In this document: positions 15,871 through 26,047 of the stretch, piece after piece
Layout of the letters: each line of letters starts with the position of its first letter
How positions within the stretch are numbered: position 1 is the stretch's first letter
NCBI RefSeq assembly: GCF_000469345.1
Contig: NZ_KI271082.1
Span: 1-46,020 of the forward strand
DNA: 46,020 nt
Reading direction: 5' to 3'
Origin: Eubacterium ramulus ATCC 29099
GTDB lineage: Bacteria > Bacillota > Clostridia > Lachnospirales > Lachnospiraceae
Translations under genes and position numbers: made by a program
Notes under the pieces: model-generated
Databases searched by the model: none
The model's input: the letters and a program-made list of their open reading frames with translations, nothing else
Told to the model about the DNA's origin: nothing

Positions 15871-17217
15871 CGTCGGTTCGATCTTCTTTTTCCAAACTCC
15901 GCTCAGATATCGCAAACCGCCCAGACCTGCTGCACACCACCAGGTGATCGGAGATACCCACCAGAGTCCCCAATATCCCCACAGACAGGAAAACAAAAAT
16001 GCAAAACCAATACGGGTAATGACCTCACTGATGCCCATCCAGATCGTGATTTTTACGTCTCCCACTGCACGAAGCATGTTATGAAACAGATTTAATGTTC
16101 CGACACCGATCAAAAACGGTGCAAAGATATGCATATACTCCACACCATAACCAATCGCTTCCTGACTTTCAGTAAACATCCGCATGATCACTGGTGCCAG
16201 CAGGAAGATCAATGGTGATACAACCGCATATCCAATGGCATTCAACAAAAACGTAGTGCGAAATCCGGCTTTGATCCGCTCGATGTTCTTCGCCCCCGTA
16301 TTTTGCCCGGTAAAGGTTCCCAGTGCCGTTCCGAGAGCATCGCCCACCTGCATCCCAAGCCCTTCCACTTTGATACACACACCATACGCTACAACCAATG
16401 TCGTTCCATATGTATTTACCACTGCCTGTAATGTCATGTCTGAAATAGAAATAATACTCATCTGCAATGCAGCCGGCAGACCATACACCAGCATTTGTTT
16501 TCCGATATAAGTATCCAGTTTCAGTTTATCTCTGCGGATCCGCAGCATCGGCAAAATCTTCCATGCATAAAGCAGGCAGGCCACGCCGGATATAACCTGC
16601 GCCAGTACGGTTGCAAACGCAGCACCGCCAACTCCCATAGGAATCACAGCCACAAATAAAATATCAAATACAATATTCAACAAACTGGAGATACCAAGAA
16701 AAATCAGCGGAACTACCGAATTACCCAGAGACCGCAATACCGCAGAAATCCAGTTGTACAGCATTGTTCCGACAGAACCGGCACAAATGATCCGCAAGTA
16801 CAAAACAGCCGCATCCAGCACCTCTGCCGGAGTCTGCAGCACGATCAGCAACGGCCTTGTCATAAGCAATCCGATCACCGTCACAAGTATCGTCATGCCT
16901 AGTGCAATAAAAATAGAGGAAAAGAATGTCTTTACTACTTTATCCTCTTCCTTTGCGCCATAATATTGTGACATAACAACCGTTACACCCGTCGTCAGAC
17001 CGATGATCAACGAAAATACCAGATACATACCGACGCCTGCCACACTGACCGCTGCCAGCGCATTATCCCCTAAAAAATGCCCTACAATATATGAATCTGC
17101 AAAATTGTAGATTCTCTGAAAAACCAGCCCCAGCAACACAGGCATCGCAAATCTCAAAATCTGCGGTGCGATACGTCCGGAAGTCATATCCACCATTACT
17201 TCTTTTTTCATACTCAT
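15859..17217 (-). CDS. MATE-family multidrug/sodium efflux protein
   Basis: 452 residues from MSMKKEVMV (AAAGGGGAAG upstream); the 34-codon extension to 17319 lacks a ribosome site and would exceed the family length of about 450. Twelve hydrophobic segments in two halves, with LVFQRIYNFADSYIVGHFLG near the start as in MATE proteins of the DinF/NorM group. It exports drugs or metabolites in exchange for sodium or protons. Its stop codon lies inside a 33-bp tandem repeat, so the last few residues may have been changed by the repeat. Confidence 0.93.
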   Translation of the reverse strand: MSMKKEVMVDMTSGRIAPQILRFAMPVLLGLVFQRIYNFADSYIVGHFLGDNALAAVSVAGVGMYLVFSLIIGLTTGVTVVMSQYYGAKEEDKVVKTFFSSIFIALGMTILVTVIGLLMTRPLLIVLQTPAEVLDAAVLYLRIICAGSVGTMLYNWISAVLRSLGNSVVPLIFLGISSLLNIVFDILFVAVIPMGVGGAAFATVLAQVISGVACLLYAWKILPMLRIRRDKLKLDTYIGKQMLVYGLPAALQMSIISISDMTLQAVVNTYGTTLVVAYGVCIKVEGLGMQVGDALGTALGTFTGQNTGAKNIERIKAGFRTTFLLNAIGYAVVSPLIFLLAPVIMRMFTESQEAIGYGVEYMHIFAPFLIGVGTLNLFHNMLRAVGDVKITIWMGISEVITRIGFAFLFSCLWGYWGLWWVSPITWWCAAGLGGLRYLSGVWKKKIEPTIPS

Positions 17218-17530
17218 TTCTTCCCCTTTCGCTTCTTGTTTTTCTATACTTCCGCATCGAATGAACGTCAAATCAAATGCACATGAAACCAAATCTATGT
17301 TTTCGCTCAACTCTTTCATGGCACTTCTTAACTATGTTTGTATTGTATCTCATACCATTTTGAAAAAATAGTCATTTTCTTCCCCAAAACTGTAAAATCG
17401 TATCAAAAACAGTATCTTTTTCACATGATATAAAAGGAACAAATGGTTTGGGGAAAACATTGATTTATTATTAATTTTTAAGTATAATATCTCTATTATT
17501 ACTAATTTATAGAGATATAGGTGTTAATTA

Positions 17531-18256
17531 ATGAAATTATTAATTGAAAAATCCGATTTAGAACTGTTGCTTGAAAAAAAACGAGATTTGATTGGTAATA
17601 AAGTTACTATAGATACTATTATTGCAGGAATTTCTTTTTTATTATCTGTTTTTACAGCAAGTTATAGCGATATATTTGGGATTTCAGGAACGGTATTGAA
17701 AACAGTATTTTGCCTGATTGGAATTGGATATACAGTCAAAATTATTTATGATTTGTTTCAGGCAAACAGGCATCCTTACAATCATGAATTACTCTTAAAT
17801 GATATAGAAAATTTAGATAAAATACAGCATGATCACTCTCTGGTTATAATTTATAATAGAGATATGGTTGGAACTAAACGATTTTTAGTTTATGACGATG
17901 AACGTTGGGACTGCAAATTATTTTTGAACTACAAAACACAGGCACGAAATAATGAAGCTGCATTGCTCGAAAAAGTTTCGGCTGATTTGCAGATTGATAA
18001 AAGTCAAATACATTGCAGATATATTACTTCACGGATTCAGGAAAAGTATTCTGTCAGCCATAAAGAAAATCGGGTATATAATCATAGATTATACGAAATC
18101 TGTATTGATAATTTATCAGAGATTTCTCAAAAAAATGATTTTCTCAAAAATGGGAAACATTTTTATTGGATGACCTTGGGTGAAATGGCGAAAGATGACA
18201 ACATTGCAAAAAAGAATTTAGATGTTATTGATTTTGTAAAAGAAGTGTTTGGATAA
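17531..18256 (+). CDS. Unknown two-helix membrane protein with a Nudix-like C-terminal domain
   Basis: 241 residues, not recognised with confidence. Residues about 27-50 and 54-75 are hydrophobic and probably form two transmembrane helices. The soluble C-terminal part reads like a Nudix fold (NNEAALLEKVSADLQI in the Nudix-box position; KHFYWMTLGEMAKDDNIAKK near the end), but the catalytic REXXEE glutamates are absent, so it is probably not an active Nudix hydrolase. Base composition is visibly more AT-rich than its neighbours, and it is monocistronic with its own terminator, suggesting acquisition. A two-helix plus sensor layout is seen in several defence or signalling effectors; that is speculation here. 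Confidence 0.7.
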   Translation: MKLLIEKSDLELLLEKKRDLIGNKVTIDTIIAGISFLLSVFTASYSDIFGISGTVLKTVFCLIGIGYTVKIIYDLFQANRHPYNHELLLNDIENLDKIQHDHSLVIIYNRDMVGTKRFLVYDDERWDCKLFLNYKTQARNNEAALLEKVSADLQIDKSQIHCRYITSRIQEKYSVSHKENRVYNHRLYEICIDNLSEISQKNDFLKNGKHFYWMTLGEMAKDDNIAKKNLDVIDFVKEVFG

Positions 18257-18284
18257 AATTTGGTTAATACCATGTTAAAGTAAC

Positions 18285-18314
18285 GGAAGGAAGCTGCAAA
18301 AGCTTCCTTCTTTC
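18285..18314 (+). terminator. Intrinsic terminator of the 17531-18256 gene
   Basis: GAAGGAAGCT / AGCTTCCTTC (18286-18295, 18301-18310), 5-base loop, then TTTC. Confidence 0.8.
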
Positions 18315-18371
18315 ACATTATGATACAACACCATTAATACAAAACCAGAGAAAAAATAAAAGGAAACCGCT

Positions 18372-19277
18372 ATGAAACTAAACTATAATGAAAAAGAACT
18401 GCATCAACTTCTACAGGACTTCCACGACTTAACAAAGCTGACACTGACCCTCTACGATCCCGAAGGAGAATGGATTCTCAGTTATCCGACAAAAGAAAAC
18501 TGTTTCTGCCATTATATCAAAACTTCCCCGGAAGGAGCCGCCCTCTGTGACGCTTCCGACCGTGCTTCCTTTGAAGCAGCAAAAGCATCCGGCGAATGTG
18601 TCATTTACAAATGTCATGCCGGTTTGATCGAAGCCACCGCCCCCATCGTCAGCGACGGATTTACCATCGGCTACCTCATGATGGGGCAGGTTGCAAATGC
18701 AACCTCCCCGGAGCAGTTACAGCCACTAATTGAACATGCATTACATAAATATCACCTGAGTAACACAGAAACCAATATTGCTAACTCAACCTCACCCGAT
18801 ACAAACGAAGCAAACAAATTCGTCGAATATGACAATTGGAAACAATATGCTAATGCAATCCCTTGCATCTCCGACACACAGATTCACGCCGCCGCAAGCA
18901 TCATGGAAGCATGTATTTCTTCCATCCTGTACAAAAAATTGATTTCTATCGAAAAACAACAGTTTGAACAAAACATCAACACTTACATTCTAAATCACCT
19001 GACCGAAGATCTATCCGTAGACCGCCTCTGCGAACACCTGCATTTAAGCCGCCGCAAGATCTACGAATACTCGGAAGAATTTTTACATTGCAGCATCGCC
19101 AAATACATAAAAAAAATGCGCCTGCAGCATGCGCAGACACTATTAACCAAAACAAATTTACCAATTTCTACCATTTCCGAACAATGCGGATTTTCCGACT
19201 ACAACTATTTCTGTCGGGTTTTCAAGCAGGAAAATGGCATGTCCGCACGAAGCTATCGCACAGCACAACAGACATAA
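18372..19277 (+). CDS. PocR-domain AraC-family transcriptional regulator
   Basis: 301 residues. Residues about 5-160 form a PocR ligand-binding domain (conserved CFCHYIK, GAALCDASDR, YKCHAGLIEATAPI; cysteines and histidines that may hold a ligand or metal). The C-terminal about 100 residues hold two AraC helix-turn-helix motifs (SVDRLCEHLHLSRRKIYEYS and PISTISEQCGFSDYNYFCRVFK). PocR regulators control propanediol, glycerol and other carbon-source operons; the target here is not adjacent. The start follows AAAAGGAAA. Confidence 0.92.
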   Translation: MKLNYNEKELHQLLQDFHDLTKLTLTLYDPEGEWILSYPTKENCFCHYIKTSPEGAALCDASDRASFEAAKASGECVIYKCHAGLIEATAPIVSDGFTIGYLMMGQVANATSPEQLQPLIEHALHKYHLSNTETNIANSTSPDTNEANKFVEYDNWKQYANAIPCISDTQIHAAASIMEACISSILYKKLISIEKQQFEQNINTYILNHLTEDLSVDRLCEHLHLSRRKIYEYSEEFLHCSIAKYIKKMRLQHAQTLLTKTNLPISTISEQCGFSDYNYFCRVFKQENGMSARSYRTAQQT

Positions 19278-19446
19278 TTTTTCTGTGATACTATATTTTC
19301 ATTTACAAAACACACACTTTATATAACACATTATATGGTAGACACACATAATGTATTTACCATTTGTAGCAACTCTCGCTTTGTGTCGTGGTGATTTCAC
19401 ACACTTTTTGTTATCGTTTTTCCTGAAAGGAGGCAAAGGCAACAAC

Positions 19447-20118
19447 ATGGATCAGAAAAAGATCGGTCTTTTTTTAAAAGAACTCAGAAAAGAAAAAGAA
19501 CTTACGCAAAGTCAGCTTGCAGAACAGCTCAACGTATCTGACCGAACCGTATCCCGCTGGGAAACCGGAACGAATTTACCAGATCTGTCTGTACTGGTTG
19601 AACTTGCAGATTTTTATGATGTTGATATCCGTGAAATCATTGACGGAGAAAGGAAAAGCGAGAATATGAATGTAGAAATGAAAGATACTTTAATGAAAGC
19701 GGCACAATACGCCACAGAAGACAAACATATGCAGATGAAAAAACTGACCGGATACATCTTGTCAGCATTTGGATGTTTTCTGATTTTGTCCGGATTTACC
19801 GTATTTCCAAGTGAAAGCGGCTGGGCAGCAAAATTTGCCATCCTGGGAGCCATTATCGTAACCGTTGGAATCTTCCAGTTACTGAAAAAACGGAAATTAC
19901 TAAAATCCATAATCATCTTTATTGCGATCCTATTTGGCATGATCTGGCTGGACTTCGCCAGCGTATGCTATATCCGACAGGCCCCACGGTTCGCCTATTC
20001 CGTAGAATACAGCGATGAAACTGTCATCTATCATGCTCCGTTTTATTCCGTATACAAATACGGCCGGGACACCTTGGGCGAATACTATCAAGTTTATATT
20101 GGATTTGATAATTTATAA
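19447..20118 (+). CDS. XRE-family regulator with C-terminal membrane segments
   Basis: 223 residues from the ATG at 19447, with AAAGGAGG upstream; the longer frame from 19351 is unlikely. Residues 1-65 are an XRE helix-turn-helix (LTQSQLAEQLNVSDRTVSRWETG). Three hydrophobic segments follow (about 100-115, 123-140, 145-165) and a short extracytoplasmic tail. Membrane-tethered XRE regulators of this shape are common in Lachnospiraceae and usually respond to envelope or peptide signals. No obvious partner gene lies next to it. Confidence 0.85.
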   Translation: MDQKKIGLFLKELRKEKELTQSQLAEQLNVSDRTVSRWETGTNLPDLSVLVELADFYDVDIREIIDGERKSENMNVEMKDTLMKAAQYATEDKHMQMKKLTGYILSAFGCFLILSGFTVFPSESGWAAKFAILGAIIVTVGIFQLLKKRKLLKSIIIFIAILFGMIWLDFASVCYIRQAPRFAYSVEYSDETVIYHAPFYSVYKYGRDTLGEYYQVYIGFDNL

Positions 20119-20160
20119 AATTGATTTTCATAATTTACCAGTACAATACATATATTTAAA

Positions 20161-20192
20161 AGAACTCTGAAAATGCCAGTTTCCAGAGTTCT
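20161..20192 (-). terminator. Terminator of the type I toxin mRNA
   Basis: Stem AGAACTCTG / CAGAGTTCT (20161-20169, 20184-20192), followed on the minus strand by TTTAAAT. The loop reads CTGGCAT on the toxin RNA and is complementary to GTGCCAG in the terminator loop of the antitoxin RNA (20496-20502). It may also end the XRE transcript on the plus strand. Confidence 0.65.
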
Positions 20193-20223
20193 AAAGTTCA
20201 TTCCGGAGAACTACACCGTCAGG

Positions 20224-20319
20224 CTAGTGCTGCCGTTTGTCTCTGTCTAACCATTTGCAAATATAATAACCCGCTATAGATGCCAATACAGAGATAAGAA
20301 AAGCAAGTATGTATTCCAT
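20224..20319 (-). CDS. Fst/Ldr-like type I toxin, small membrane peptide
   Basis: 31 residues. The peptide begins MEYILAFLIS, continues as one hydrophobic helix and ends ICKWLDRDKRQH; a short transmembrane helix followed by K-W-L-D and charged residues is the hallmark of Fst-like toxins. A perfect AAGGAGGTGA (20325-20334) lies 5 bases before the ATG, and promoter TTGAAT-N17-TATTAT lies upstream. A divergent small RNA (20451-20520) shares an 18-base segment antisense to the toxin start codon and first codons. Overproduced peptides of this family damage the membrane; here the RNA should block translation. Confidence 0.8.
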   Translation of the reverse strand: MEYILAFLISVLASIAGYYICKWLDRDKRQH

Positions 20320-20362
20320 TAGGCTCACCTCCTTCCTACTGGAAAGAGTCGACAGCAATAAC

Positions 20363-20391
20363 ATAATAGCGCGAAACTTTGTTCGATTCAA
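20363..20391 (-). promoter_or_regulatory. Promoter of the type I toxin
   Basis: Minus strand TTGAAT (20386-20391), 17-base spacer, TATTAT (20363-20368). Confidence 0.72.
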
Positions 20392-20415
20392 CTAAAAATA
20401 TTGTTCATTTAGATA

Positions 20416-20444
20416 TTGATTTTTTCAAAGGAAAGGTTTATTAT
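20416..20444 (+). promoter_or_regulatory. Promoter of the antitoxin RNA
   Basis: TTGATT (20416-20421), 17-base spacer, TATTAT (20439-20444); start expected near 20451. Confidence 0.75.
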
Positions 20445-20450
20445 AGTGGT

Positions 20451-20520
20451 GAGTAAGAAAAGTATGTATTCCATTAGAATACAAAAACCCTCGAAGTGCC
20501 AGCTTCGGGGGTTTTATTTC
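20451..20520 (+). ncRNA. Antitoxin small RNA of the Fst-like locus
   Basis: About 70 bases from the promoter above to a strong terminator. Bases 20460-20477 (AAGTATGTATTCCATTAG) are identical to 20305-20322, that is, complementary to the toxin mRNA around its start codon. The terminator (arms about 20485-20495 and 20503-20513) has a GTGCCAG loop complementary to the toxin terminator loop. Two separated pairing regions, one at the translation start and one between terminator loops, is the scheme known for the pAD1 par (Fst) locus. Confidence 0.72.
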
Positions 20521-20602
20521 ATTCATATTATTTTTGCGTACAAACAAACGAATGTTTTAACATTACTTATGTGCACGCACGGCTGGAGCCACCGTGTAAA
20601 TG

Positions 20603-20716
20603 GAACAAAACTGAAAATGAAATCCAAGACAAGACGATAGGGTGATTTTCGTTACCGAAGTGAGCATAGCCCGCCTCCTTCCGTGTCTGTCTGGATTTCA
20701 TTTTCAGTTTGTTCTT
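20603..20716. terminator. Long stem-loop downstream of atpC (terminator)
   Basis: Perfect 18-bp core arms (20609-20626 and 20692-20709), extended by imperfect pairing on both sides, around a loop of about 65 bases. It ends the ATP synthase transcript on the minus strand. It is built like families B and C (long stem, large structured loop) but its loop sequence is different. Confidence 0.65.
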
Positions 20717-20726
20717 TTCACCACAC

Positions 20727-21140
20727 CTAGTGGCGATATTTATTTGCTTCTTTCAGACGTGCCATCGCTCTTGCCAGCGATGTGGTATTACGATAATATT
20801 CCATCCGGCTCTTATGCTGCAGTAACCGTTCTTCTGCACGCTCTTTTGCCTCTTTCGCACGACGTATATCGATTTCCTCCGGGCGTTCGATCGTATCCAC
20901 CAGAATTTCCACCTGATTATCAGAAGTAACTTCTGCAAAGCCACTTCCGCAAACTGCCGGAATCATTTCACCTTTCGGTGTTCCGATACGGACCTCACCC
21001 GTCTTCAATGCAACGACACATTCCTCATGATTTGTCAGGATCTGAACTTCCCCGTCAATTGCAGGTAATACAACAGATGCTGCCTCGTCATCATAAAAGA
21101 TCTTATCATATGCAATAATTTTTAAATGAAATGTACTCAT
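20727..21140 (-). CDS. atpC: F-type ATP synthase epsilon subunit
   Basis: 137 residues from the ATG at 21140 (GAGGTG upstream; a GTG at 21146 is less likely). N-terminal beta-sandwich (FHLKIIAYDKIFYDDEAASVVLPAIDGEVQIL) and C-terminal helical hairpin (RRAKEAKERAEERLLQ) as expected. It sits in the F1 central stalk and regulates ATP hydrolysis. Last gene of the atp operon, 12 bases after atpD. Confidence 0.95.
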   Translation of the reverse strand: MSTFHLKIIAYDKIFYDDEAASVVLPAIDGEVQILTNHEECVVALKTGEVRIGTPKGEMIPAVCGSGFAEVTSDNQVEILVDTIERPEEIDIRRAKEAKERAEERLLQHKSRMEYYRNTTSLARAMARLKEANKYRH

Positions 21141-21152
21141 AGTCACACCTCA

Positions 21153-22550
<1,398 letters not shown>

Positions 22551-22559
22551 TCACCTCTC

Positions 22560-23441
22560 TTACTTTTTCTTACTCTTCTGTGCCTTGGCACCTGCAATGA
22601 CCTCAGTGATTTCCTGGGTGATCGCTGCCTGACGCACACGGTTGTATTCAATTTCCAGATCATGCAGCATCTGCTTTGCACTATCGGTAGCGGTCTGCAT
22701 CGCCATCATTCTGGAATTATGTTCACTGGCATAAGATTCTACCAGCGCACCATATACAAAACCACACACAACATTTGGAATCAGGCTGTTCAGCACCGAT
22801 TCCACAGAAGGATGAAAGGTCATTCTCTCACTGTATCCTTTCAGATTTTTGTGTGTATATTCTTCTCTCTGCAACGGAAGCAATTGAAACATATCCGCTT
22901 CCATCTTGAATGCATTGATCATTTTGGTATAGATGATATAAACCTCATCCAGTTCCTCACGTATATATTCATCAATCAGTTGAAGACCAATGTGACGCGC
23001 CCTGTAAAGGGTCGGATTCTGCACGGTATAACTGAATTCTCCGTCAATATTTACATCTTTTTTCATGAAATACTGCCGGCCTAACTCACCGACCACAAAC
23101 AGTTTGTTCTGTCCGCCCTTTTCCAGCTGTTCCGATGCAAGCTTCAGAACATTGTGGTTGTAAGCTCCTGCCAGACCCTTGTCGGCAGTGATCACAAGGT
23201 AACCGCGCTTTTTCCGGTCATCCGGGATATCTCTTCCGAAAAAAATATTGTTTGTGTCCGGAACGGACTTCATAAAACGCGCGACTGCATTCTGCTGCGC
23301 AAAGAAAAACGGCTCCGTATCTGCCAGACTTTTCTTTGCCTTCTGCATCTTTGACGAAGAAATCATATACATGGCACTGGTGATTTTCATCGTATCTTTG
23401 ATACTCTGCATTCTGCTCTGTATCTCTCTAGCACTTGCCAT
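22560..23441 (-). CDS. atpG: F-type ATP synthase gamma subunit
   Basis: 293 residues with the conserved N-terminal helix ASAREIQSRMQSIKDTMKIT and C-terminal helix YNRVRQAAITQEITEVIAGA, which form the rotating coiled coil inside the F1 head. Gene order atpA-atpG-atpD with short gaps (10 and 15 bases) fits a single transcript. Confidence 0.97.
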   Translation of the reverse strand: MASAREIQSRMQSIKDTMKITSAMYMISSSKMQKAKKSLADTEPFFFAQQNAVARFMKSVPDTNNIFFGRDIPDDRKKRGYLVITADKGLAGAYNHNVLKLASEQLEKGGQNKLFVVGELGRQYFMKKDVNIDGEFSYTVQNPTLYRARHIGLQLIDEYIREELDEVYIIYTKMINAFKMEADMFQLLPLQREEYTHKNLKGYSERMTFHPSVESVLNSLIPNVVCGFVYGALVESYASEHNSRMMAMQTATDSAKQMLHDLEIEYNRVRQAAITQEITEVIAGAKAQKSKKK

Positions 23442-23451
23442 GATAGACCTC

Positions 23452-24951
23452 CTATTTTACATACTCCCTGGCGGCAGCGAGGATCTTTTCTCCAAGTTCA
23501 TCGGACAGAGCTTTTGTCTCATTCAGCTCAGCGATGATCTCAGGATGTGCATTTTTGAAATATTCCAGCATACCCTTCTGGGTCTCTTTGATTTTTTTAA
23601 CTTCCACATTCAGAAAAATCTTGTGTGTAGCGGTCCACAGTGTAATAACCTGCTCTGCCATATCCAACGGCTGGCAAAGCGGCTGTTTTAACAGTTCCAT
23701 CAGGCCTTTTCCGTACTGTAACTGCTCTTTGGTATCATCATCCAGGTCAGAACTGAACTGGGTAAATACTTCCATCTCACGATACTGCGCCAGATCGATA
23801 CGGATACTTCCTGCTGCCTTTTTCATCGCTTTTGTCTGTGCGGCACCACCGACACGGGATACAGACAGACCTACGTTTACCGCCGGTCTCATACCGGAGA
23901 AGAATAAGTTACTCTCCAGGAAGATCTGACCGTCTGTGATGGAAATTACGTTGGTCGGAATATATGCAGATACATCGCCGGCCTGTGTCTCGATAATTGG
24001 CAGGGCTGTGATGGAACCGCCACCCAGTTTGTCACTCAGACGACTGGAACGCTCCAGCAGTCTGGAATGCAGGTAAAAAACATCACCCGGATAAGCCTCA
24101 CGTCCCGGAGAACGCTCCAGCAACAGGGACAATGCACGATAAGCTACCGCATGTTTTGACAAATCATCATAAACGATAAGCACGTCTTTTCCCTGATACA
24201 TAAAATACTCTGCCATGGCAGTTCCCGCATACGGTGCAATATATTGCAGCGGAGCCGGATCACTGGCTGTTGCTGCTACAATGATGGAATAATCCATTGC
24301 GCCGTGCTTTTTCAATGTGGATACAATTTTTGCAATTGTTGATGCTTTCTGTCCAATTGCGACATAAATACAGATGACATCTTTTCCCTTCTGGTTGATC
24401 ATTGCATCCGTTGCAATGGATGTCTTACCTGTCTGACGATCACCGATGATCAGCTCTCTCTGTCCACGTCCGATCGGGAACATAGAATCAATGGAAAGAA
24501 TTCCTGTCTCCATTGGTACGCTGACCGATTTACGATCCACGATGCCCGGTGCTTCATTTTCAATCGGCCGGTAATCATCTTCTTCAATATCGCCCTCTCC
24601 ATCAATTGGAGCACCCAGGGCATTGATGATTCTTCCGACAAATTTATCTCCAACCGGAATTCCGGCTTTCTTTTTGGTTCTTGTTACTTTGGTTCCTTCC
24701 TTGATCCCTGTATCACGGCCAAACAGAATGACACCGATCTCATTTCTTCTGACATCCTGTACCATACCTTTTACGCCGTTCTCAAAGACAACGATCTCAC
24801 CATACATGGCCTGGTCAATTCCATAGACAGTGGCAATTCCGTCACCAACCCAGATGACATGACCAATTTCCCGATCCTTCGCCTCAAAATCGTAATTTTC
24901 GATTTCTTCTTTCAGGATGGAAATAATATCCTGTGAACTGATAGCGCTCAT
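23452..24951 (-). CDS. atpA: F-type ATP synthase alpha subunit
   Basis: 499 residues; Walker A GDRQTGKT, GQKASTIAKIV and YDDLSKHAVAYR as in all AtpA proteins. It binds nucleotide without catalysis and supplies the arginine finger (conserved in VGLSVSRVGGAAQ). AGGTGAT-type ribosome site upstream. Confidence 0.98.
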   Translation of the reverse strand: MSAISSQDIISILKEEIENYDFEAKDREIGHVIWVGDGIATVYGIDQAMYGEIVVFENGVKGMVQDVRRNEIGVILFGRDTGIKEGTKVTRTKKKAGIPVGDKFVGRIINALGAPIDGEGDIEEDDYRPIENEAPGIVDRKSVSVPMETGILSIDSMFPIGRGQRELIIGDRQTGKTSIATDAMINQKGKDVICIYVAIGQKASTIAKIVSTLKKHGAMDYSIIVAATASDPAPLQYIAPYAGTAMAEYFMYQGKDVLIVYDDLSKHAVAYRALSLLLERSPGREAYPGDVFYLHSRLLERSSRLSDKLGGGSITALPIIETQAGDVSAYIPTNVISITDGQIFLESNLFFSGMRPAVNVGLSVSRVGGAAQTKAMKKAAGSIRIDLAQYREMEVFTQFSSDLDDDTKEQLQYGKGLMELLKQPLCQPLDMAEQVITLWTATHKIFLNVEVKKIKETQKGMLEYFKNAHPEIIAELNETKALSDELGEKILAAAREYVK

Positions 24952-24997
24952 TGTCCTATCACCTCTTTCTTTTACCTTTTACTTCTTACTCTGCCAG

Positions 24998-25522
24998 TTA
25001 TAATTCAGCCTGATTCTGAATCATACCGAGCTGCTCCTGCATGCCGCGGATCCGTCCGCTGATGCTCCAGTCCCATTCACGGCCATTGGCAGCGAGGACA
25101 AAACCTCCCACCAGACGCTCATCCCGGATCATCTCAAGCTCAACCTGATGCGCATCAAACTCTTCCATCAAGAATTTTTTAATTCCTTCCAGCTGATTAT
25201 CAGCCGGTGCTGTCACATAACGTAATGTTGCGTTTACGATTGACTGATGTTCATTTGCATACATTTTGTATTCCTCCACGATCTCATTCAGATATTCCAC
25301 GTCAGAATAATCACAGAGAATCTTCATAAAATTCTGTAACTTTTTTCCCGGGAAAATACGGTCAACCACCGCATGTTTTTCCTCTTTGTAAACACTTGGG
25401 TCTGTCAGCACACGCTGTAATTCGGGACTCTCCCGATAAATCTGTACTGCAGTTTCAAGATCTTCTACCGGAGCCTTCAACTCCCACAAAACTCTTACAT
25501 ATTTAGCCGTTGTTGCTGTCAT
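24998..25522 (-). CDS. atpH: F-type ATP synthase delta subunit
   Basis: 174 residues from the ATG at 25522 (a GTG three codons earlier is possible). N-terminal helical domain followed by the family C-terminal motif RDERLVGGFVLAANGREWDWSISGRI, close to the usual LVGGIRI-DS. It connects the peripheral stalk to F1. The gene overlaps the end of atpF by about 20 bases, implying translational coupling. Confidence 0.92.
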   Translation of the reverse strand: MTATTAKYVRVLWELKAPVEDLETAVQIYRESPELQRVLTDPSVYKEEKHAVVDRIFPGKKLQNFMKILCDYSDVEYLNEIVEEYKMYANEHQSIVNATLRYVTAPADNQLEGIKKFLMEEFDAHQVELEMIRDERLVGGFVLAANGREWDWSISGRIRGMQEQLGMIQNQAEL

Positions 25523-26003
25523 GTTTGTCACCCGTTTTACTTAAAAACTCATTGTAAAGCTGTTCATCCGTGACTTTACTGCTATTCTCTCCGATAATCT
25601 TGATCGCTGCAGCCATAGCCAGCGTACTGATCTCTTTCTGTACACTCTGCAGTGCTCTGTCACGTTCTTTTTCCATATCCTGATTTGTTTTCTCAAGCAA
25701 AGCTTCGGATCGTTTTTCCGCATCGGAAACAATCTGCTTGTACTGCACATCTGCCCGTTCTCTGGCATCTGCCACAATCTGGACTGCCTCCTCTTTTGCG
25801 CCCTGCAAAGATGCCTCATACTGAGTTTTCAACTCTAAAGCCTCTGCATTTACCGTATCTGCTTTTTCAAACTGTTCCGTTACCATCTGTTTTCTCTTTT
25901 CGATGATATTTAAAACCGGTTTGAACAGAAACTTTCTGATCAGGAAATAGAAGATCAACAGGTTCACAATGATCCATATAAGGTTTGAATCAATTCTCAG
26001 CAT
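25503..26003 (-). CDS. atpF: F-type ATP synthase b subunit
   Basis: 166 residues: one N-terminal transmembrane helix (LIWIIVNLLIFYFLIRKFLF) and a long charged helical region (about 35-140) forming the peripheral-stalk coiled coil. AGAAGGAGG precedes the ATG. Confidence 0.96.
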   Translation of the reverse strand: MLRIDSNLIWIIVNLLIFYFLIRKFLFKPVLNIIEKRKQMVTEQFEKADTVNAEALELKTQYEASLQGAKEEAVQIVADARERADVQYKQIVSDAEKRSEALLEKTNQDMEKERDRALQSVQKEISTLAMAAAIKIIGENSSKVTDEQLYNEFLSKTGDKHDSNNG

Positions 26004-26047
26004 CCTGAAATCCTCCTTCTAAAAACAAAATCTCACGTCTTTGTTTT

